NCBI GenBank assembly: GCA_009908505.1
Contig: JAAAPD010000027.1
Location: 1-52,920 of the forward strand
DNA from: Alphaproteobacteria bacterium
GTDB taxonomy: Bacteria > Pseudomonadota > Alphaproteobacteria > Rhodobacterales > Rhodobacteraceae
Direction of reading: 5' to 3'
Length of the DNA stretch: 52,920 nucleotides
In this document: positions 27,070-37,801 of the stretch, one piece after another
Numbering within the stretch: position 1 is the first letter of the stretch
Layout: every line of letters begins with the position of its first letter
Notes under the pieces: model-generated
Told to the model about the DNA's origin: nothing
What the model saw: the letters and a program-made list of their open reading frames with translations, nothing else
Databases searched by the model: none
Position numbers and translations under genes: made by a program

Positions 27070-28400
27070 TCCAGATAGTCCGACCGTTGCAGGCCATACT
27101 TGGCCATTTTCTCGTTCAAGGTCCGGCGCGGTAGGGACAACTCCTCCATCACGCAGACGATGGACCCCTTGTGCCGCCGCATGGTGTTGTCGATCAGCAT
27201 GCGCTCGAAGGCCTCGACATATTCCTTGAGCGGCTTGCCTTCGGTCGTCATCGCCTGTTCGGGCACCTCCTCGTCGGCCATCAGCAGCGAGGCGATCGAC
27301 CCCGACCCGCGCCGGTTCTGCAAGACCGCGCGTTCGGCCACGTTGATCAGCTGGCGCACATTGCCCGGCCATGGGGCCTGCAGCAATTGTGCCGCTTCCT
27401 GCGCGCTGACCTGGGGTGCGTCGCAGCCGTATTCATCGGCGAACTGCTCGCTCAGCCGGGTGAAAAGCGTCAGGATATCCTCGCCCCGCTGGCGCAGGGG
27501 GGGCACGGTGATGCGCAGAGCGGCCAGGCGATAGAACAGGTCCGAGCGCAACTCGCTTTCGCAGGTCTTGCCCTCGTCCTGAAGGTTGCAGATGGCGACG
27601 ATGCGGGTTTCGCCCGGCGTGCCCTGCTCGTTCATCGCGGTCAGCAGACGCGCCTGGGTCTCCTTGCTCAGCGCCTCGATATCCTCCAGCACCAGCGTGC
27701 CGCCGCGCGCCTCTTCCATGGCAGGGATCGGGTCGTCCTGTTCCACGGGGCCGAACAGGCGCCGGGCCAGCGCGTCCTCGTCATAGGCCTGGCAGGAAAT
27801 CAGCACGAATTTCTTGTTGGCCCGCGCGCCGACAGCGTGCAGCGCATGGGCCACCAGCGTCTTGCCGGTGCCCGTCTCGCCCTCGATCATCACATGGCCG
27901 TCGGCCTGGCCGAGGTCGAGGATATCCTCCTTGAGCCGCTCCATCACAGGGCTGGCGCCGATCAGCTTTTTCATCAATGCGCCGCCATCGGACAGCTCGC
28001 GGCGCAGGGCGCGGTTGTCCAGCGCCAGGCGGCGCATCGTCGTGGCCTTCTTGGCCAGTTCGGTCATGCGATCGGGATTGAACGGCTTTTCAAGGAAATC
28101 ATAGGCCCCCACGCGCATCGCCTCGACCGCCATAGGCACGTCGCCATGGCCGGTGATCATGATGACCGGCAGGGCGCTGTCCTGGCTTTTCAGCTTTTTC
28201 AGGAACTGCATGCCGTCCATGCCGGGCATGCGGATATCCGTGACCACGATGCCGGGGTAATCGGTGCCGATCCCCTTCAGCGCCTCCTCGGCGCTGGCAA
28301 AGGCCTCGGTGTCATAGCCCGAAAGCGCCAGCCATTGCGAAATCGACTGCCGCATGTCCTGTTCGTCATCCACGATGGCGATCTTCATGGCCTGCGCCAT
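27066..28400 (-). CDS. dctD: DctD-like response regulator with an AAA+ domain lacking GAFTGA
   Basis: The 444-residue protein has an N-terminal receiver (Asp55 in VVTDIRMPG; Lys in FLEKPFNPD). An AAA+ domain follows with Walker A GETGTGKT (174-181) and a modified Walker B LVLEDI. It ends in a Fis-type helix-turn-helix (EELSLPRRTLNEKMAKYG). The segment between them (residues about 205-235) contains no GAFTGA loop, the part that contacts sigma-54. This resembles Rhodobacter NtrC, which activates sigma-70 promoters. GAGGTGA precedes the ATG. It follows dctB by eight bases. Confidence 0.9.
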   Translation of the reverse strand: MAQAMKIAIVDDEQDMRQSISQWLALSGYDTEAFASAEEALKGIGTDYPGIVVTDIRMPGMDGMQFLKKLKSQDSALPVIMITGHGDVPMAVEAMRVGAYDFLEKPFNPDRMTELAKKATTMRRLALDNRALRRELSDGGALMKKLIGASPVMERLKEDILDLGQADGHVMIEGETGTGKTLVAHALHAVGARANKKFVLISCQAYDEDALARRLFGPVEQDDPIPAMEEARGGTLVLEDIEALSKETQARLLTAMNEQGTPGETRIVAICNLQDEGKTCESELRSDLFYRLAALRITVPPLRQRGEDILTLFTRLSEQFADEYGCDAPQVSAQEAAQLLQAPWPGNVRQLINVAERAVLQNRRGSGSIASLLMADEEVPEQAMTTEGKPLKEYVEAFERMLIDNTMRRHKGSIVCVMEELSLPRRTLNEKMAKYGLQRSDYLD

Positions 28401-28408
28401 TGCTCACC

Positions 28409-30157
28409 TCACTCCGCTGCTTCCATTTCGGCCGTATAGACGGGCAATTGCACTTCGAACACCGCGCCCCCGTCCGCCGCGTTGCGCGCGGTCAACCGTC
28501 CGCCAAAGTCGTTCACGATGCCCGAGGAAATGGCAAGGCCCAGCCCGACCCCGTCGCCGGGCTGCTTGGTGGTGTAGAAGGGTTCGAACAGACTATCGAG
28601 ATCCTCGATGCCGGGGCCATTGTCGCGCAGGCTCAGCCGGACGGTCTCGCCCTGGGCCAGCAGAATGTCCACGGCCGGATCCTCGACCAGTTTCGTGGCG
28701 TCCAGCGCGTTGCGCAACAGGTTCACGATGACCTGTTCCAGGCGTAGCCGGTCGGCCAGCACCCGCACCGGTCCATCCGGCAGCGCCTGGGTGATCGCCA
28801 CATGGCGCTGGCGCAGCTGCGGTTCCATCATGGACAGCGCCGAAAGCACTGCATCCTTGACGTCAACGGGTTCCAGCGCGTCGCCGCCCTTGCGGGCATA
28901 GGACTTCAACTGCTTGGTGATCTGGCCCATTCGTTCGATCAGCCCGTCGATGCGCTGAAAGCTGGCAAGGGCCTCGTCGGGGCGGCGGCGCGACAGCAGC
29001 AGGCGCGCACCGGCCAGATAGGTCTTCATCGCCGCAAGCGGCTGGTTCAACTCGTGGCTGACCGCCGCCGACATCTCGCCCAGGGCGGCCAGTTTCGAGG
29101 TCTGCGCGACGGTCTGTTCGGCCACTTGCAGGTCCTTTTCGACCTTCTCGCGCTCGGCGATTTCCCGCTGCAGGCGGATGTTCAACTGGCGAAGCTCCGC
29201 CGATTCCCGCTGGAAGACGCGCATGCGCAACGCCGATTTCCGGCTGAACGCCCAGAAGACCAGCGACAGCAGAATCGCGAAGCCCATGATTTCCAGCGCC
29301 AGGATCGAGTTCACCCGCTCGCGCACCGACGAAAAGGTGGTAAAGCTGACCAGCCGCCAACCCTGGAAGGGCACCCGCACCTCCTGCCGCATTACACCAT
29401 CGCCGCGCAGATAGGCGTCGATGGGCAGCGCCGACCAGACCGGCGCGCTGCGCAGGCCCCGTTCGATCGCCGTTTGCGGCGCCACAAGGGCCAGCGCCTC
29501 GTCCTCCATACGCCCGCGCCAGCGCGGTTCGGTCGACAGGATCACCCGCCCCTCGCTGTCGGTGACCATGACCGCGTCGGAAATGCCGGCCCAGCCGCGT
29601 TCCAGCTTGGCCAGGTCGACCTCGACGGCGACCACCCCCAGGGTGCCCGGGTTCGCCTCGATCCGGCGCGAATAGGTGAAGGCAAAACCGCCCTCCTGGC
29701 GTTCCTCGATGGTGAAGACGGTCTCGTTCGAGCGCAGCGCATTGACGAAATGCGGGGTGGCGCGCCGGTTCTCGCCCAGCCGTTCCCGCTCGGTCGCGGC
29801 CACGATACGCCCGTCGCGGTCCAGCAGCAGCAGCGAAGCCGCGCCGATTTCGTCGACGAACCCCAACAGTCGCGCGGTGGATTGCGAATAATCGCCGGAA
29901 TTCAACGCCCCGATCAGCGCCGGGTCGCGCGCCAAAAGCTGCGGCACGATGGAATTGCGCTGCAATTCGCTCAGCAGGCTGGCGGAATAGAGCGCCATAC
30001 GCACCTCGGCACTGCTGCGGGTGCGCTCGGTGAACCGTTCGGTCAGCAACCGGTTGGACCAGAAGATCACGATCGCGGCCACGATCAGAAGGCCGACGAC
30101 CGTCAGCCGCAAGGTCCAGGCGCCGCCGGCGCGGCGGCCCGCCTCATCCATATTCAT
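28409..30157 (-). CDS. dctB: DctB-like sensor histidine kinase
   Basis: This is an inner-membrane kinase partner of DctD. I prefer ATG 30157, six bases behind a GGGG; ATG 30163 and 30151 are in-frame alternatives. A membrane helix (LTVVGLLIVAAIVIFWSN) is followed by a periplasmic sensing region of about 240 residues (dCache-like). Then come a second membrane helix (LALEIMGFAILLSLVFWAF), a coiled coil, the phospho-acceptor His in AAVSHELNQPLAAMKTY and an ATPase domain (NLLRNALDAT, DNGPG, GVGLGLAIS). C4-dicarboxylates are the usual ligand, but no dctPQM genes are adjacent. Confidence 0.92.
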   Translation of the reverse strand: MNMDEAGRRAGGAWTLRLTVVGLLIVAAIVIFWSNRLLTERFTERTRSSAEVRMALYSASLLSELQRNSIVPQLLARDPALIGALNSGDYSQSTARLLGFVDEIGAASLLLLDRDGRIVAATERERLGENRRATPHFVNALRSNETVFTIEERQEGGFAFTYSRRIEANPGTLGVVAVEVDLAKLERGWAGISDAVMVTDSEGRVILSTEPRWRGRMEDEALALVAPQTAIERGLRSAPVWSALPIDAYLRGDGVMRQEVRVPFQGWRLVSFTTFSSVRERVNSILALEIMGFAILLSLVFWAFSRKSALRMRVFQRESAELRQLNIRLQREIAEREKVEKDLQVAEQTVAQTSKLAALGEMSAAVSHELNQPLAAMKTYLAGARLLLSRRRPDEALASFQRIDGLIERMGQITKQLKSYARKGGDALEPVDVKDAVLSALSMMEPQLRQRHVAITQALPDGPVRVLADRLRLEQVIVNLLRNALDATKLVEDPAVDILLAQGETVRLSLRDNGPGIEDLDSLFEPFYTTKQPGDGVGLGLAISSGIVNDFGGRLTARNAADGGAVFEVQLPVYTAEMEAAE

Positions 30158-30208
30158 GATCATCCCCGCTCATGGTGCGAATCTAGCCCGCCGGCGCGGC
30201 GGCGTCCA

Positions 30209-30877
30209 TCACGCGTCGGTCAGCTGACCCACCAATGTGCGGAACAGCGCCGCCCCGTCGGTGCCGCCATGCGCCGGGTCGGCGGCGCGTTCGGGATGCG
30301 GCATCATCCCCAGCACCCGGCGGTTTTCCGACAGGATCCCGGCGATATCGGCCACCGACCCGTTCGGATTGTCGCGATAGGTAAAGGCGACGCGGTCCGC
30401 GTCCCGCAGGCTGGCCAGCACCGCGTCGTCCGCGAAGTAATTGCCGTCATGATGGGCGATCGGCACGGTGATCGTATCGCCCGACGCGTAGCCTTCGGTA
30501 AAGGCGCTGTTGGCGGTTTCCACTTTCAATTCAACGGTTTTGCAGATGTACTTGAGGTTGGTATTGCGCATCAGGGCGCCGGGGAGCAGCCCGGTTTCGG
30601 TGAGCACCTGAAACCCGTTGCACACCCCCAGCACGTAACCGCCGCGATCGGCATGGGCGACCAGCGCCTTGCAGATCGGCGAATTGGCGGCGATGGCACC
30701 GCAGCGCAGGTAATCCCCGAAGGAAAATCCGCCGGGCACCGCCACGAGATCCACCCCGTCTGGCAGGCCGTTGTCCTTGTGCCAGACCGCGGTGACATCC
30801 GCCCCCGCCCGGCGCAGGGCCACGGCCATGTCGCGGTCGCAGTTGGACCCCGGAAATTGCAGAACAGCGGCTTTCAT
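30209..30877 (-). CDS. purQ: Phosphoribosylformylglycinamidine synthase, glutaminase subunit PurQ
   Basis: PurQ releases ammonia from glutamine for PurL in step 4 of purine synthesis, with PurS as the bridging subunit. The 222-residue class I amidotransferase shows the nucleophile Cys86 in [10 protein letters not shown] and the His-x-Glu pair in [11 protein letters not shown]. The [10 protein letters not shown]-terminus is characteristic. Upstream on the same strand is the alcohol dehydrogenase and then purS, so the usual purS-purQ adjacency is interrupted. Confidence 0.97.
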   Translation of the reverse strand: MKAAVLQFPGSNCDRDMAVALRRAGADVTAVWHKDNGLPDGVDLVAVPGGFSFGDYLRCGAIAANSPICKALVAHADRGGYVLGVCNGFQVLTETGLLPGALMRNTNLKYICKTVELKVETANSAFTEGYASGDTITVPIAHHDGNYFADDAVLASLRDADRVAFTYRDNPNGSVADIAGILSENRRVLGMMPHPERAADPAHGGTDGAALFRTLVGQLTDA

Positions 30878-30937
30878 GGTCGACTCCTTCGCTCGTTGGT
30901 CAGGGGCATACAGTTTCTGGCGCGCAAGTCCACGGCC

Positions 30938-31978
30938 CTAGTCGGGAAAATCGGTTATGACGGCGATGCCGGGCGGTGTCGGCCCGTCGAAGGCGGCCAG
31001 TTCGGCGCTGGCATCGGCCAGCGCGACCCGGCGCGTGACCAGCGGCGACAGGTCCAGCCCCGCCCCTTCGATGAACTGCAGTAGCGACGGGTAGCGCCAA
31101 GCGGGCATGCCCCGCGTGCCGAAGACAGCCAATTGCCCCGAATATAGCGCATCCATCGGGATCGGCATGGTCAGGTGATCGCCCGCCGGCATCCCCACCT
31201 GCACCATGCGGCCAAGCTTGCGCAGGGATTTCAGGGCGTTGGCGGTGGTTTCCGGGATACCCAGCGCCTCGATGGCCAGGTCGGCGCCGCCCCCCGTCGC
31301 TGCGCGCACCGCCTCGGCCGGGTCGCCGTCGCGGGCGTCGATCACAACATCCGCGCCCAGCCGCGTGGCCTCGGCCAGTTTTTCGGGGACGACATCGACC
31401 ACGGCAACCTTCGCTCCAAGCCCCTTGGCCAGGAGCAGGGCCGACATGCCGATGCCGCCGCCGCCGAAGATCGCCAGCCATTCGCCGGGCCGCAGGGCCG
31501 CGCGCCCCGTCAGCGCATGCCAGGCGGTGGTGACGCGGCAGCCCAGCGCCGCGGCCAGTGCCGGGTCCAGCCCCTCGGGCAGCGCGGTCAGGTTGTGATC
31601 GGCATGGGGCACGGCGATCAGTTCGGCGAAAGAGCCCGCGCAGGTGAAGCCCGGCACCACCTGCCCCGCGCAGACCGTCTGGTTGCCCGCCGCGCAGTCG
31701 GGGCAGGCCCCGCAGGCCAGGATGAATGGCGCGATCACCCGGTCGCCGACCCGCCAACGCGACACGTCGCGGCCCACGGCCACCACCTCGCCGCAATATT
31801 CATGGCCGGGGATATGCGGCAAGGGCAGCGGATCGCCCCCGGCCCAAGCATGCCAGTCACTTCGGCAAATGCCCGAGGCCAGCACCCGGCAGACCACGCC
31901 ATCGGCTGGACATTCCGGGTCCGGCCAGTCCTCGATGCTCAGCGGCTGGCGCAGTTCGCGCAGGACCGCCGCGCGCAT
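30938..31978 (-). CDS. Zinc-dependent medium-chain alcohol dehydrogenase
   Basis: The start is ATG 31978, overlapping the purS stop codon (ATGA); 346 residues. Catalytic zinc ligands are Cys38 and His59-Glu60 (HIPGHEYCGE). The structural zinc has Cys89, 92, 95 and 103 in CGACPDCAAGNQTVC. The Rossmann motif is AIFGGGGIGMSALLLAKGLGA. It oxidises or reduces an alcohol/aldehyde with NAD(P). It has no known role in purine synthesis although it is translationally coupled to purS and precedes purQ. Confidence 0.93.
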   Translation of the reverse strand: MRAAVLRELRQPLSIEDWPDPECPADGVVCRVLASGICRSDWHAWAGGDPLPLPHIPGHEYCGEVVAVGRDVSRWRVGDRVIAPFILACGACPDCAAGNQTVCAGQVVPGFTCAGSFAELIAVPHADHNLTALPEGLDPALAAALGCRVTTAWHALTGRAALRPGEWLAIFGGGGIGMSALLLAKGLGAKVAVVDVVPEKLAEATRLGADVVIDARDGDPAEAVRAATGGGADLAIEALGIPETTANALKSLRKLGRMVQVGMPAGDHLTMPIPMDALYSGQLAVFGTRGMPAWRYPSLLQFIEGAGLDLSPLVTRRVALADASAELAAFDGPTPPGIAVITDFPD

Positions 31979-32208
31979 CAGTCGATCTCGATCCGGTAGC
32001 TTTCGATCACCGTGTTCGCGAGCAGCTTCTCGCACATCTCGGTCACGGTGGCCTCGCTGGTGCCATCGGCCAGGTCCAGCTCGATCACCTTGCCCTGGCG
32101 CACGCCCGCGACCCCGTCGAAGCCCAGCGCGCCCAGCGCGTGGCGCACGGCCTCGCCCTGCGGATCCAGAACGCCTTGTTTCAGCATGACGGTGACTTTG
32201 GCTTTCAT
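31978..32208 (-). CDS. purS: Phosphoribosylformylglycinamidine synthase subunit PurS
   Basis: The 76-residue PurS joins PurQ and PurL in the three-subunit FGAM synthase. The typical sequence MKAKVTVMLKQGVLDPQG is followed by ALGFDGVAGVRQGKVIEL and EMCEKLLANTVIESYRIE. It lies 14 bases downstream of purC, and its stop overlaps the dehydrogenase start, so purC-purS-adh-purQ appears to be one operon. Confidence 0.96.
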   Translation of the reverse strand: MKAKVTVMLKQGVLDPQGEAVRHALGALGFDGVAGVRQGKVIELDLADGTSEATVTEMCEKLLANTVIESYRIEID

Positions 32209-32222
32209 CGGCGGCTATCCTT

Positions 32223-32981
32223 CTAGTTGATCAGCGTCGGCTTGGGATGGGCGGAATTGGCAGGCAGAACGCCCAGCCGGCGCGCCACCTCGGTATAGGC
32301 ATCGGTCAGGTTGCCCAGGTCGCGGCGGAACACGTCCTTGTCCAGCTTCTTGCCGGTCTCGACATCCCACAGGCGGCAGCTGTCGGGGCTGATCTCGTCG
32401 GCCACCACAAGGCGCATGAAATCGTTATCCCAGATGCGGCCGATCTCGATCTTGAAATCCACCAGCTTGATGCCGACCCCGTGCATCACGCCCGACATGA
32501 AATCATTGACCCGCAGCGCGAGGGCGATGATGTCGTCCAGGTCCTGCTGCGTGGCCCAGCCGAAGGCGACGATGTACTCCTCGGGCACCAGCGGGTCGCC
32601 CAGGGCATCGTCCTTGTAGGAATATTCCACGATCGGACGCGGCAGCGGGGTGCCCTCTTCGAGGCCCAGCCGCTTGGCCATGGACCCGGCGGCGAAATTG
32701 CGTACGATGACTTCCAGCGGGATGATCTCGACCTGGCGCACCAGCTGTTCGCGCATGTTCAGGCGCTTGATGAAATGGGTCGGCACGCCGATATTCATCA
32801 GCCCGGTCATGAAGAATTCGCTGAGGCGGTTGTTCAGCACGCCCTTGCCGTCGATCACGTCCACCTTCTCGGCGTTGAAGGCGGTGGCGTCATCCTTGAA
32901 ATACTGCACGAGCGTTCCCGGTTCGGGGCCTTCGTAGAGGACCTTCGCCTTGCCTTCGTAAATCTTCTTGCGACGTGCCAT
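32223..32981 (-). CDS. purC: SAICAR synthetase PurC
   Basis: PurC ligates aspartate to CAIR in step 8 of purine synthesis. The start is ATG 32981 behind GGAGA, giving 252 residues; an upstream extension has no ribosome site. Family motifs are [14 protein letters not shown], the [18 protein letters not shown] signature and [11 protein letters not shown] with [12 protein letters not shown]. It is the first gene of the pur operon and is divergent from the zeta-inhibitor gene. Confidence 0.97.
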   Translation of the reverse strand: MARRKKIYEGKAKVLYEGPEPGTLVQYFKDDATAFNAEKVDVIDGKGVLNNRLSEFFMTGLMNIGVPTHFIKRLNMREQLVRQVEIIPLEVIVRNFAAGSMAKRLGLEEGTPLPRPIVEYSYKDDALGDPLVPEEYIVAFGWATQQDLDDIIALALRVNDFMSGVMHGVGIKLVDFKIEIGRIWDNDFMRLVVADEISPDSCRLWDVETGKKLDKDVFRRDLGNLTDAYTEVARRLGVLPANSAHPKPTLIN

Positions 32982-33126
32982 GCTGTCTCCGTGTGCGCCA
33001 CCCGGCCCGGTATGGGATGCGGCATGTGCGCCTCTTACGGCAAGCCCCACTTGCGGGCAAGCCTTCCAGCGGGCATATCAGGTATCAAACACCCGCCCGG
33101 ATTCCTGCAAAGACGAGGTTCGCCCC

Positions 33127-33441
33127 ATGTCCACCTTCGATGATCGCGAAAACGCCTTCGAAAACAAGTTCGCCCATGACGCCGAGATGCAGTTCAAGGC
33201 CGAGGCACGCCGCAACAAGCTGGTCGGCCTTTGGGCCGCCGAGCTGCTGGGCAAGTCCGGCGATGACGCCGAGGCCTATGCCCGCGAAGTCGTGAAGGCC
33301 GATTTCGAAGAGGCCGGACACGAGGATGTCTATCGCAAGCTGGCGGGCGATTTGGGCGACAAGGCCGACGAGGCGACGATCCGCGCCAAGATGGCCGAAT
33401 GCCTCAAGGAAGCCAAGGCGCAGATCGTGTCAGAGGTCTGA
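33127..33441 (+). CDS. DUF1476 protein, F1-ATPase zeta inhibitor subunit
   Basis: The 104-residue four-helix protein (MSTFDDRENAFENKFAHDAE, NKLVGLWAAELLGKSGDDAEAY) matches DUF1476. In Paracoccus denitrificans the family member is the zeta subunit, whose mobile N-terminus jams the F1 rotor and prevents ATP hydrolysis. The conserved N-terminal inhibitory segment is complete. The gene lies outside any atp operon, as is usual. The start is ATG 33127. Confidence 0.92.
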   Translation: MSTFDDRENAFENKFAHDAEMQFKAEARRNKLVGLWAAELLGKSGDDAEAYAREVVKADFEEAGHEDVYRKLAGDLGDKADEATIRAKMAECLKEAKAQIVSEV

Positions 33442-33606
33442 TCGGCCCGCCCATGACTGTTGCGACGGGGCCGGGTCGTCGGCCCCGATTGCGGACCGGT
33501 TAGGCGCGGCGCAGCCGCCCTCAAGACGATCTTGCAGGGAATTCAATTGATCCCCATGCGCGCCCGTGCCATCCGCGGGCATCCTGACCCCATGCCGGAG
33601 CATCCA

Positions 33607-34629
<1,023 letters not shown>

Positions 34630-34647
34630 GGCACCGGGCCCCCGTGA

Positions 34648-35733
34648 TCAGAACAGGCTGGGCTGCTGCGGCGTGTCCAGCGGCACCTCGAACAGGTCGC
34701 TGCGCAAGGCCGGCATCTCGCGCGCCAGACCCAGCCGCGCGCAGGCGGCCCGGAACCGCGACCGGTAGAGCGTGGCCCATGTCCCCTGCCCGGTCATCCG
34801 CCGCCCGAACTCCGCATCGTAGTCCTGACCGCCATGCAGGTCGCGCACCCGCCGCATGACCTTGCCCGCGCTGTCCGGAAACCTGTCTTCGATCCAGTTC
34901 CGGAACAGCCCCGCCACCTCGCGCGGCAAGCGCAGCGGGATCATCGAGGCCGACACCGCCCCGGCCTGCGCGCCGGCCTCCAGGATCGCCTCCAATTCGT
35001 GATCCGTGAGCCCGGGCACAAGGGGCGACGCACAGATGCGCACCGGCACCCCGGCCCCGGCCAGACGTTCGATCACCTGCAAGCGCCGCGCCGGCGTGGG
35101 CACGCGCGGCTCCATCGCCCGGGACACCGCGCGGTCCAGCGTGGTCACCGACACCCCGACGGCGCAAAGCCCCTGCGCGGCCATGTCCGACAGCAGGTCG
35201 ATGTCGCGTTCGATCAGGCTGCCCTTGGTCACGATCCCGACCGGGTGGCGGAACCGGCGCAACACCTCAAGAACCTCGCGCATCAGGGCATGGGTCGCCT
35301 CGATGGGCTGGTAGGGATCGGTATAGGTGCCTATGGCGATGGTTGCCGGCCGATAGGCGCGGCGCCGCAATTCCCGTTCCAGGACCGCCGCGATGCCCGG
35401 CCGCGCCACCAGCCGGGTTTCGAAATCCAGCCCCGGCGACAGGCCCAGCCACGCATGACCCGGCCGCGCGAAACAATAGACGCAGCCATGTTCGCACCCC
35501 CGGTAGACATTGACCGAACGGTCGAAGGACAGATCTGGCGATGAATTGCGCGTGATCGCAGAGCGGGGCCGTTCTTGCGCCACCTGCGTGCGCAGTACAG
35601 GCGCGGGCTCGTCCACGGGCCAGCCATCATCGACGCGCACCCGCGCATAGGGCTCGAAACGGCCCACGGCATTGTCCAGCGCCCCGCGCCCCCGCGCCTC
35701 ACCGTTTGCCTGCGGCTTGTCGGAAATCTCCAT
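34648..35733 (-). CDS. PA0069-family radical SAM protein (spore-photoproduct-lyase-like)
   Basis: The start is taken as ATG 35733 (GTG 35739 is also in frame), giving 361 residues. The 4Fe-4S radical SAM motif is CxxxCxxC in YRGCEHGCVYCFAR. An ATIAIGTYTDPYQPIE strand and a VTKGSLIERDIDLL segment follow, typical of the PA0069 family. Function is unknown; relatives of spore photoproduct lyase repair DNA or modify RNA. A perfect LexA box directly upstream indicates SOS control. It converges on bmt with an 18-base gap. Confidence 0.9.
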   Translation of the reverse strand: MEISDKPQANGEARGRGALDNAVGRFEPYARVRVDDGWPVDEPAPVLRTQVAQERPRSAITRNSSPDLSFDRSVNVYRGCEHGCVYCFARPGHAWLGLSPGLDFETRLVARPGIAAVLERELRRRAYRPATIAIGTYTDPYQPIEATHALMREVLEVLRRFRHPVGIVTKGSLIERDIDLLSDMAAQGLCAVGVSVTTLDRAVSRAMEPRVPTPARRLQVIERLAGAGVPVRICASPLVPGLTDHELEAILEAGAQAGAVSASMIPLRLPREVAGLFRNWIEDRFPDSAGKVMRRVRDLHGGQDYDAEFGRRMTGQGTWATLYRSRFRAACARLGLAREMPALRSDLFEVPLDTPQQPSLF

Positions 35734-35744
35734 GCGCACAACAT

Positions 35745-35759
35745 GAACAAAACGGGAAC
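35745..35759 (-). promoter_or_regulatory. Perfect LexA (SOS) box of the alphaproteobacterial type
   Basis: On the minus strand GTTCCCGTTTTGTTC matches GTTC-N7-GTTC exactly. It ends 11 bases before the radical SAM ATG, so LexA bound here would cover the promoter or transcription start. It lies in the divergent region shared with the corrinoid protein gene, which starts 146 bases away. Confidence 0.75.
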
Positions 35760-35904
35760 TTTTGAAAACCCCTCACGATGACCGCGCAGTAATTTCATTT
35801 GCCTTTAAGTCGTTTGACGGGCACTCCATGTCGCAATCGGCCCAGACCGGGTGCGGCGTTTCGGCGCAAATCTCGGGCAAGCTGCGATCAATGAGGGATC
35901 CCCC

Positions 35905-36606
<702 letters not shown>

Positions 36607-36630
36607 GGCCGCGACCTGGCTGGATTTTCG

Positions 36631-36662
36631 CGGCCTCGCCCCGACACGGGCGGGGCCGTTTT
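36631..36662 (+). terminator. Hairpin with T-run between corrinoid and DUF1638 genes
   Basis: An 11-bp stem with one G-T pair (36631-36641 with 36648-36658) is followed by TTTT. It lies in a 71-base gap. It may be a partial terminator that lowers DUF1638 expression relative to the corrinoid protein. Confidence 0.55.
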
Positions 36663-36677
36663 GCATCGGGGGCCCGA

Positions 36678-37307
36678 ATGGACGACCGCAAGCTCACGGA
36701 AACCGGCCTGCCCGCGCAGGGCCAGGGCGGCGTGCTGCTACTGGCCTGCGGGGCGCTGGCGCGGGAAATCCTGGCGCTGATCCGGGCCAATGGCTGGTCC
36801 CACATGGACCTGCACTGCCTGCCGGCCATTTTGCACAACACCCCAGAAAAGATCACCCCGGCCGTGATCGCCGCCGTGGAAAAGCACCGTGCCGACTACG
36901 ACCGCATCTTCGTGGTCTATGCTGATTGCGGCACCGGCGGCGCCTTGCAGCGCGCCTGCGCCGATCTCGGGGTCGCGATGGTCCCCGGCCCGCACTGCTA
37001 TGCCTTCTTCGAGGGCAATGACAGCTTTGCCGCCAAGGCCGATGACAATGTCACCAGCTTCTACCTGACGGATTTCCTGGCCCGGCAGTTCGACGCCTTC
37101 GTCACGAAACCGCTGGGCCTGGACCGGCACCCGGACCTGCGCGACATGTATTTCGGCCATTACGAGAAACTGGTCTACCTCGCCCAAACCGATGACCCGG
37201 CCCTGACCGAAACCGCGCGGGCCTGTGCCGACAAACTCGGGCTGAAATTCGAGCGCCGCTTCACCGGCTATGGCGATCTTGCCACGGAGCTCGCAAAACA
37301 GGCCTGA
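36678..37307 (+). CDS. DUF1638 protein associated with corrinoid methyltransferases
   Basis: The start is ATG 36678, giving 209 residues. The DUF1638 pattern is visible: LLLACGALAREILALIRANG, HCLPAILHNTPEKI, VYADCGTGG and GPHCYAFFEG. Several conserved Cys/His residues (LACGA, HCLP, ADCG, PHCY) could bind metal. The family is repeatedly found beside B12-dependent methyltransferases; its biochemical role is not established to my knowledge. The position directly after the corrinoid protein supports a functional link. Confidence 0.9.
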   Translation: MDDRKLTETGLPAQGQGGVLLLACGALAREILALIRANGWSHMDLHCLPAILHNTPEKITPAVIAAVEKHRADYDRIFVVYADCGTGGALQRACADLGVAMVPGPHCYAFFEGNDSFAAKADDNVTSFYLTDFLARQFDAFVTKPLGLDRHPDLRDMYFGHYEKLVYLAQTDDPALTETARACADKLGLKFERRFTGYGDLATELAKQA

Positions 37308-37393
37308 CCATCAAGCCGGGCGATTGAGCGTTCGGTGCGGGCACGCCGGACGGCGGGCGTGGCGTCATTGACCCAAGGGGGCGACGCGCGGCG

Positions 37394-37801
37394 TCACGCC
37401 GTCGCCGCCACGCCGCGAATCCGTTCGATCATGGCCCGCAACCCGTTTGATCGCTGCGCCGACAGGTGTTCGGTCAGCTGCAACCGGCCCAGTTCGGCCC
37501 GGGCATCGACCCTCTCGACCTCTTCCACCGGGACGCCGTTGTATAGCGCGGCCAATATCGCGATCAGCCCGCGCACGATCATCGCGTCGCTGTCACCGCG
37601 AAACGAAAACACGCCCGCCTCGACATTGGGCACCAGCCAGACCTGGCTGGCGCAGCCTTCGACCTTGGTGGCGGGCACTTTCAACGCCGGGTCCAGTGGA
37701 TCCATCGCCTTTCCCATGTCGATCACATGAGCATAGCGATCCTCCCAGTCGTCCAGGAAATCGAAGGTTTCGACGATCTCTTCAAAGGCGTCCGTGGCCA
37801 T
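37394..37801 (-). CDS. sufE: SufE cysteine-desulfurase partner
   Basis: SufE accepts persulfide sulfur from SufS for Fe-S cluster assembly. The 135-residue protein has the active Cys50 in TKVEGCASQVWLVP and the SufE-type helix GLIAILAALYNGVPVEEV. It is monocistronic here, away from sufA-like and sufT. Confidence 0.95.
   Translation of the reverse strand: MATDAFEEIVETFDFLDDWEDRYAHVIDMGKAMDPLDPALKVPATKVEGCASQVWLVPNVEAGVFSFRGDSDAMIVRGLIAILAALYNGVPVEEVERVDARAELGRLQLTEHLSAQRSNGLRAMIERIRGVAATA

Noticed and set aside
28802..31084. 760-codon open frame on the plus strand
   Set aside because: It is antisense to dctB and purQ, is rich in Gln/His/Arg and crosses several real genes.
33442..33606. SAM or SAH riboswitch ahead of the homocysteine methyltransferase gene
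   Set aside because: No recognisable aptamer core was found; only a GC hairpin (GGGGCC/GGCCCC near 33470) without a T-run.
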